Shown piece after piece: positions 14,290 to 18,661 of a DNA stretch of 18,661 nucleotides (positions within the stretch are counted from its first letter, which is position 1; each line of letters opens with the position of its first letter). The stretch covers positions 1-18,661 of the forward strand of contig CAYWQX010000041.1 in NCBI GenBank assembly GCA_964460985.1, read 5' to 3'. The translations under genes and the position numbers were made by a program. The notes below the pieces were generated by a model. That model was not told where the DNA came from. It did no database searches and worked only from the letters and a program-made list of their open reading frames with translations. This stretch comes from CAZABG01 sp964460985 (lineage in GTDB: Bacteria; Chlamydiota; Chlamydiia; Chlamydiales; Parachlamydiaceae).

Positions 14290-15836
14290 AAACCCTTCAG
14301 CCTATCAGAGAGATCACCGAAGAGATATTAAAAGAAGAAGCCCTTTTAAAAGAAGGGGGAGGAGAAGCGGGTAAGCAAAGGCAGAGAAAATTGAATCGTC
14401 TTACGATTCGCGAGCGTTTAAATCTTTTGCTGGACGAACCCGACACTTTTTTTGAACTTGGACTGTGGGCGGGCTACAAAATGTATCCTGAATGGGGAAA
14501 TCTTCCGGCGGCAGGTGTAGTTACAGGAATCGGAAAAGTGTCAGGCCGATCATGCATGATTATTGGCAACGACGCGACCGTCAAAGCAGGAGCTTTTTTT
14601 CCGCAATCGGTCAAAAAAGTTTTAAGAGCGCAAAAAATAGCGTATGAAAATCGCCTGCCCATTCTTTATCTTGTCGATTCTTCCGGTGTTTTTCTCCCTC
14701 TTCAAGATGAAATTTTTCCGGATGATGATGACTTCGGACGTATTTTCAGAAACAATGCAGTCCTGTCTGCTCAAGGAATTCCTCAGATCGCAGCGATTAT
14801 GGGAAACTGTATTGCAGGGGGCGGCTATCTTCCGGTGTTATGCGATGAGCTTTTAATGACAGAAGGAAGCGGTCTTTATTTGGCAGGGCCAGCCCTTGTG
14901 AAGGCAGCAATCGGACAAGTGGTGGATACGGAAGAATTGGGAGGGGCAAAAATGCATGCCTCCTTAAGCGGCACGGTTGATTTTCTTGAAAAAGATGATC
15001 CTAGCTGTATTAAAAAGCTAAGGCAAATTGTGGCTCATATTCGTCCGGACCCGGACATTAAAACGAAGGATCTCCCTTTAAACACAAACTACGATAAGAT
15101 CTACGATATTATTTCCGATCCTGAATATGACATTCATTTACTGATCGATGAGCTTGTAGATAAGGATTCTTTTCAAGAGTATAAAGCGGACTTTGGAAAA
15201 ACATTAGTATGTGGTTTTGCAGAGATTGAAGGGATAGCTTTCGGACTGATTGCGAATCAAAGGCTGAGACAAATGACCGCGAGAGGTGAAATCGAGATTG
15301 GCGGCGTCATCTATACCGAGTCGGCTGATAAAGCCGCTCGATTTGTCATGGATTTAAATCAGAGGGGGCTTCCGATCATTTTTCTGCAAGATGTAGTCGG
15401 CTTTATGGTGGGTAAAAGCGCAGAAGAAAGCGGCATCATCAAATCGGGAGCTAAACTTGTAAATGCGGTTTCCAATTCAATAGTACCAAAAATTACGGTA
15501 GTGATCGGAAATTCTTTTGGAGCCGGCAACTACGCTCTTTGCGGGAAAGCGTATGATCCCCGATTTATAGTAGCGTGGCCGAATAGTAAATATGCAGTGA
15601 TGGGGGCCGATCAAGCGGCTCAAGTCCTTCAGCAGGTAAATAAAGACGGGGATGCGGAAGAGATTAAACGGAAATACAAAGAAAGAACCGATATTCGCTA
15701 TGGAGCCGCTCGAGGATGGGTGGATGCCATCATCGCTCCGCATAGAACAAGAGAAGTTTTGTTCAAGCTTTTAAAAATTGTAAAAAGAGTTCCTGAATCG
15801 GCTAAAAGTTTTCATACCGGAGTCATCCAAGTATGA
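14286..15836 (+). CDS. Biotin-dependent acyl-CoA carboxylase, carboxyltransferase (beta) subunit
   Basis: Transfers CO2 from carboxybiotin to an acyl-CoA, normally with a separate biotin carboxylase/BCCP alpha subunit that is not encoded in this window. The 516 residues cover both crotonase-like halves. The N-half carries RLTIRERLNLLLD, a GGGYLPVLCDE loop and SGLYLAGPALVKAA. The C-half carries GGVIYTESADKAARF, FLQDVVGFMVG, SFGAGNYALCGKAYDPRF and WPNSKYAVMG. GFMVG, GAGNY and WPN are typical of the methylcrotonyl-CoA/geranyl-CoA branch (LiuB/AtuC), not of propionyl- or acetyl-CoA carboxylase. That points to a branched or unsaturated 3-methyl-enoyl-CoA substrate, though the exact one is not decided. 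It starts inside the preceding stop (ATGA overlap) and ends in another ATGA overlap with the AtuA gene. Confidence 0.92.
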   Translation: MKTLQPIREITEEILKEEALLKEGGGEAGKQRQRKLNRLTIRERLNLLLDEPDTFFELGLWAGYKMYPEWGNLPAAGVVTGIGKVSGRSCMIIGNDATVKAGAFFPQSVKKVLRAQKIAYENRLPILYLVDSSGVFLPLQDEIFPDDDDFGRIFRNNAVLSAQGIPQIAAIMGNCIAGGGYLPVLCDELLMTEGSGLYLAGPALVKAAIGQVVDTEELGGAKMHASLSGTVDFLEKDDPSCIKKLRQIVAHIRPDPDIKTKDLPLNTNYDKIYDIISDPEYDIHLLIDELVDKDSFQEYKADFGKTLVCGFAEIEGIAFGLIANQRLRQMTARGEIEIGGVIYTESADKAARFVMDLNQRGLPIIFLQDVVGFMVGKSAEESGIIKSGAKLVNAVSNSIVPKITVVIGNSFGAGNYALCGKAYDPRFIVAWPNSKYAVMGADQAAQVLQQVNKDGDAEEIKRKYKERTDIRYGAARGWVDAIIAPHRTREVLFKLLKIVKRVPESAKSFHTGVIQV

Positions 15837-17050
15837 AAGTTGCCAATGCCGGAGGTTTTTGGGGCGATGATCAAAACGCGGTGGAAGAGCTATCTAAGCA
15901 TGTCCCTGATCTAGATTTCATTACAATCGATTATTTAGCGGAACTCTCCCTTTCCATCATGGCAGTACAAAAAAAGGAAAATCCCTCTCTAGGCTATGCG
16001 AGAGATTTTATCGAGGTGGTTAAAAACTATAAGGGATCTGCTAAAATCATCACTAATGCGGGGGGTTTAAATCCTCTCGGTTTGAAAGAGGCGCTTGAAA
16101 AAGTCACTTCCAAAAAAATTGTGGCGGTTACGGGAGATGATGTTAAAGATCAAATCAATCAAGATCCCAAAAATAAACTCTACAATAATCTTGAGAACGG
16201 AAAATCCTTAGAGCATACCTTGGTGACGGCAAACGTTTATCTAGGAGCTGAACCTATTGTAAAAGCTTTAAATGAGGGAGCTCAGATTGTCATCACAGGA
16301 AGGGTTGCCGATCCAAGCTTAACAGTTGCAGCTGCCATTTTTAGGTATGGGTGGACCGATTATGATAAGCTTGCTCAAGCAACCGTAGCAGGACATCTCA
16401 TTGAATGTGGAACTCAAGTGACAGGCGGCTTATATACTTTTTGGGAAGAGGTTCAATCAAAACCCGGCTTTCCTTGGGTTGAATTAAAGGAAGATGGATC
16501 TTTTATCGTAACCAGTTATTCAGGTTTAGTGACCGTCCCGGTCGTTAAAGAGCAGCTTCTTTATGAAATCGGTGATCCCGGAAACTACTTAAGCCCCGAT
16601 GTAACGGTGTCTATTTTGGATCTCCAATTAGAAGATCTCGGAAAAAACCGGGTCAAGGTAACCGGCGCCAAAGGAGCTCCACCTCCCCCGACTTATAAAG
16701 TTTCCGCTACCTTTGAAGCGGGCTTTAGAGCGGAAGGAAGCTTGTTATTTATTGGATCCAAGTCTCGTATGAGAGCCGAGAAAGCGGGCCAAATAATCCT
16801 TAAAAACACACAGCCCGAACGATCTAAAATAGATCTTATTTCAGAGGGGGATAGAACCTTTTTGCACATCACCGCCTTTGATGCAAGCGAGAAAAAACTC
16901 AAACAGTTTGTAAAATCTTTCGCACCATTGGTGACTTCCGGCCCTCCGGGGACAACGGGATATACTTCTTCAAGACAGCCTGTAAGGCCTGTTTTTGGCT
17001 ATTGGCCGTGTCTTTTCGAAAGGAGCCGGGTATGCGCCTTTCTGAAATAG
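15833..17050 (+). CDS. AtuA-family protein (DUF1446)
   Basis: Member of the acyclic-terpene-utilisation AtuA family, whose reaction is not biochemically settled. The 405 residues carry the N-terminal motif ANAGGFWGDD, the ITNAGGLNP loop (around 74-82), the segment IVITGRVADPSLTVAA and a C-terminal SGPPGTTGYTSSRQ/FGYWPCL stretch, all family-typical. In pseudomonads AtuA is fused to a further C-terminal ferredoxin-like domain; here that part is a separate gene starting at 17032. The gene overlaps its upstream neighbour by ATGA and its downstream neighbour by 19 bases. The context (carboxyltransferase, enoyl-CoA hydratase) says it works on CoA thioesters of the same pathway. Confidence 0.9.
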   Translation: MKVANAGGFWGDDQNAVEELSKHVPDLDFITIDYLAELSLSIMAVQKKENPSLGYARDFIEVVKNYKGSAKIITNAGGLNPLGLKEALEKVTSKKIVAVTGDDVKDQINQDPKNKLYNNLENGKSLEHTLVTANVYLGAEPIVKALNEGAQIVITGRVADPSLTVAAAIFRYGWTDYDKLAQATVAGHLIECGTQVTGGLYTFWEEVQSKPGFPWVELKEDGSFIVTSYSGLVTVPVVKEQLLYEIGDPGNYLSPDVTVSILDLQLEDLGKNRVKVTGAKGAPPPPTYKVSATFEAGFRAEGSLLFIGSKSRMRAEKAGQIILKNTQPERSKIDLISEGDRTFLHITAFDASEKKLKQFVKSFAPLVTSGPPGTTGYTSSRQPVRPVFGYWPCLFERSRVCAFLK

Positions 17051-17319
17051 CCCATACGCGCTCGGGAGACAAAGGATCTTCTTCAAATATTGGGGTGATT
17101 GCCATCCGGCCTGAATACTATCCTCTTCTCAAAGAGCGACTCACGGCAGCTCTGGTTGAAGAGTATTTTGGCTTTCCTACGGTGCGCTATGAACTGGATA
17201 ATCTTCACGCTTTAAACTTTGTGATCAGCGGTATTTTGGAAGGAGGAGGGAGCCTTTCTCTTCATTGGGACTCTCAAGGCAAGGGGCTTGGTCAAAAACT
17301 ATTGGAAATAGAACTATGA
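17032..17319 (+). CDS. Stand-alone AtuA C-terminal (ferredoxin-like) domain protein
   Basis: A 95-residue protein starting at ATG 17032 (MRLSEIAHTRSGDKGSSSNI). A good SD, AGGAG, lies 6 bases upstream, inside the AtuA coding region, so a longer frame from 17002 is not needed. The motif AHTRSGDKG, followed by NIGVIA and a C-terminal region with LNFVISGILEGGGSLSL, is characteristic of the small domain that follows DUF1446 in AtuA-like proteins. It is probably the second half of a split AtuA enzyme, acting as a complex with the preceding product. The next gene begins in its stop codon (ATGA). Confidence 0.85.
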   Translation: MRLSEIAHTRSGDKGSSSNIGVIAIRPEYYPLLKERLTAALVEEYFGFPTVRYELDNLHALNFVISGILEGGGSLSLHWDSQGKGLGQKLLEIEL

Positions 17320-17942
17320 TTCAGTTAGATCATTTCGAAAACTACTCTAAAATTGTTTTAAATAGACCCGATAAAAAAAATGCGCTGAATCGGGAGATGA
17401 TACATCAATTCATCTTAGCTTTGAACGAAGCGGAAAGGAATAAAAGCTATTATCTCATCATTCAGGGGGCAGGCGAAAACTTTTGTTCAGGAGCTGATTT
17501 GAGTGTCAATTTTGAGGAGCTCTATCCCGAGATTAAAAAGCTTTTTTTAAGATTATATAATTTTCAAAAACCTATTGTGAGTTATGTAGAAGGATATTGC
17601 TTAGCAGGCGGGGTCGCAATTGCTGCCGCCTCCGATTTAGTGTTTGCCGATCAGGAGGCAATTTTTGGCCTTCCGGAAGTAAAAAAAGGGAGAATACCTT
17701 CTTTCGTATTGGTCCTTCTGAAAAATCAAATCGCTCAAAAACACCTCTTTGAGCTTAGTTTGACTGGGGAGTTTATTACGGCTCAAAAAGCTCTTGAAAT
17801 AGGCCTTATTAATGCCATTCAGGAGCCTGTAAAGCTTCCCCCCTGCAATGAAATTGTACGCATCAAGAAACTTTTAAGAGCTTTGAGGGGCCCGATTGAT
17901 AAAGAGATGGATCTTGCTTTTCAAGCTCAAATGGAAAAATAG
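17316..17942 (+). CDS. Enoyl-CoA hydratase/isomerase family protein
   Basis: Crotonase-fold enzyme, 208 residues, about 50 shorter than usual (~260). The start is ATG 17316, overlapping the previous stop as ATGA; an upstream frame from 17265 lies in coding sequence of the neighbour. Motifs are ENFCSGADLS (CoA/oxyanion loop), GYCLAGGVAIAAASD and FGLPEVKKGRIPS. Compared with mitochondrial enoyl-CoA hydratase, the first catalytic Glu (in GGGCE) is Ala here and the second Glu (PEV) is kept. Bacterial methylglutaconyl/isohexenylglutaconyl-CoA hydratases (LiuC/AtuE) also lack the first Glu, which fits the operon. The C-terminal trimerisation helices appear abbreviated (ends DLAFQAQMEK). It is the last gene before the repeat array. 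Confidence 0.85.
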   Translation: MIQLDHFENYSKIVLNRPDKKNALNREMIHQFILALNEAERNKSYYLIIQGAGENFCSGADLSVNFEELYPEIKKLFLRLYNFQKPIVSYVEGYCLAGGVAIAAASDLVFADQEAIFGLPEVKKGRIPSFVLVLLKNQIAQKHLFELSLTGEFITAQKALEIGLINAIQEPVKLPPCNEIVRIKKLLRALRGPIDKEMDLAFQAQMEK

Positions 17943-17964
17943 CTCTTCATCCTCTTTCTCTCAA

Positions 17965-18006
17965 CCCCTCGCGCTAGCACCTGGAACCTTTCGGAAGTAC
18001 CTATTC
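17965..18006 (+). repeat. Left arm of a 42-bp perfect inverted repeat
   Basis: The 42 bases from CCCCTCGCG to CCTATTC match the reverse complement of 18587-18628 with no mismatch. The arm includes the hybrid spacer and first core of the array. The two arms bound a segment of about 660 bases, counting the N run. Confidence 0.9.
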
Positions 18007-18218
18007 TGCTGCTAAACCCCTGCGCTTGCCCATGCCCGTGCGCGTGCCCGCTTCCCTGGAAACTTTCGGAAGTACCTATTCTGCCGCTTGCAGCTTTCCC
18101 TTACGCTAGCATCTGGAAACTCCGGCAGTACCTATTCTGCCGCTAAACCCCTGCGCTTACCCTTGCCCGTGCGCGTGCCCGCTTCCCTGGAAACTTTCGG
18201 AAGTACCTATTCTGCCGC

Positions 18219-18318
18219 NNNNNNNNNNNNNNNNNNNNNNNNNNNNNNNNNNNNNNNNNNNNNNNNNNNNNNNNNNNNNNNNNNNNNNNNNNNNNNNNNN
18301 NNNNNNNNNNNNNNNNNN
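18219..18318. other. Assembly gap of exactly 100 N
   Basis: A run of 100 N breaks the array between a core and an S spacer. One hundred is a common placeholder for a gap of unknown length. Removing it restores the exact core-to-core distance seen elsewhere (57 bases from 18187 to the next core), so the gap may be empty or may hide whole 131-bp units. Confidence 0.95.
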
Positions 18319-18586
18319 TTGCAGCTTTCCCTTGCGCTAGCACCTGGAAACTCCGGCAGTACCTATTCTGCTGCTAAACCCCTCGTGCTAGCACCTGGAA
18401 ACTCTGACAAGTACCTACCCATAAGTCCATTTAAGATTCCTTCTTCCAAGTTCAACTCCAATCAGGCATTGAATATGTCAGCGCAATCTGTTGATCAATA
18501 AGATATCTTTTGCCACGTGGTAGATAAGTAGTAATCTCCTTATAATCCACAATGCATCTTGGAAAAGGGAATGAGGGTAAGGGGAG

Positions 18587-18628
18587 GAATAGGTACTTCC
18601 GAAAGGTTCCAGGTGCTAGCGCGAGGGG
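18587..18628 (-). repeat. Right arm of the 42-bp perfect inverted repeat
   Basis: Reverse-complement copy of 17965-18006. It is followed by a second inverted core truncated at the window edge (18641-18661), with a spacer related to the S type, so the inverted array continues beyond the window. Confidence 0.9.
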
Positions 18629-18661
18629 GAGCTGCAGGGGAAATAGGTACTTCCGGAGTTT

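Larger units (their letters stand above)
17943..18661. repeat. Composite interspersed repeat array with inverted copies
   Basis: This 719-base stretch holds no convincing gene. A 31-32 bp core beginning CTGGAA and containing AAGTACCTATTC or CAGTACCTATTC starts at 17981, 18056, 18113, 18187, 18344 and, degenerate, 18395. Between cores, a 43-bp spacer L (18013-18055, 18144-18186) alternates with a 25-bp spacer S (18088-18112, 18319-18343), giving a higher-order unit of about 131 bp. Short hybrid spacers (start of L, end of S) lie outside the first core and between the last two. Two inverted cores lie at 18587-18612 and 18641-18661. Array lengths vary by single bases, so no reading frame is maintained. 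The array is clearly richer in GC than the flanking genes. Confidence 0.9.

Noticed and set aside
17981..18420. CRISPR array (short repeats with spacers of 20-43 bp)
   Set aside because: The spacers themselves recur (43-bp L and 25-bp S types), cores vary in length, and no cas gene is in view. CRISPR spacers should be unique.
18088..18501. Long plus-strand reading frame through the repeat array
   Set aside because: It crosses the N run, so its length is artificial. Repeat units differ by single bases and the frame is not kept between them; the peptide is only translated repeat.
18510..18546. Promoter TTGCCA...TATAAT in the unique stretch before the inverted repeats
   Set aside because: The spacer is 25 bases, far outside the normal range, and no gene follows on that strand within the window.
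17965..18628. Insertion sequence bounded by 42-bp terminal inverted repeats
   Set aside because: No transposase frame lies between the arms, and the arms are members of a larger direct array, not isolated termini.

Overview
The window looks like a draft scaffold from an environmental Chlamydiae-type bacterium. This is inferred from the ftsY gene lying divergent to sucCD, the general protein character, and an abundance of membrane and intracellular-lifestyle genes; no rRNA is present to prove it. Gene starts were checked by hand. Several differ from the longest reading frame because a ribosome-binding site or family alignment favours an internal start.

Left part (1-4420). The 5' end of a secreted Gly/His-rich protein runs off the left edge on the minus strand. 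Next is the SRP receptor ftsY (minus), then, across a 46-bp AT-rich divergent spacer, sucC-sucD (succinyl-CoA synthetase), which overlap. Four bases after sucD comes a membrane site-2-type (M50) protease with a soluble C-terminal tail. The last three genes form one tightly coupled unit.

Middle part (4421-12522). A 238-bp intergenic stretch contains a promoter-like pair, several inverted repeats and a terminal hairpin, and may be a structured RNA gene. It is followed by a nucleotidyltransferase-like protein with a predicted beta-helix tail (minus), a PQ-loop-like duplicated membrane protein (plus), an M20 metallopeptidase (minus), a very small membrane protein (plus), an M48 membrane metalloprotease with a TTG start (minus), a glutamate/dicarboxylate symporter of the DAACS family (plus), and a pair on the minus strand: an exported beta-barrel candidate and a patatin-like phospholipase. 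Most pairs here are convergent with overlapping 3' ends or divergent with tiny spacers.

Right part (12604-17942). Five co-directional overlapping genes form an acyl-CoA catabolic operon: acyl-CoA dehydrogenase, biotin-dependent carboxyltransferase beta subunit, AtuA-family protein (DUF1446), a separate small AtuA C-terminal-domain protein, and a short enoyl-CoA hydratase. The set resembles the Atu (acyclic terpene) and Liu (leucine/isovalerate) pathways of pseudomonads. The biotin carboxylase partner, the lyase and the CoA ligase are not in the window. The real substrate is unknown.

Right end (17943-18661). There is no convincing gene. The stretch is a composite repeat array in which two spacer types alternate between copies of a 31-32 bp core. 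It is interrupted by exactly 100 N, and inverted copies appear at the far end. The two sides of the N run join in perfect repeat register.
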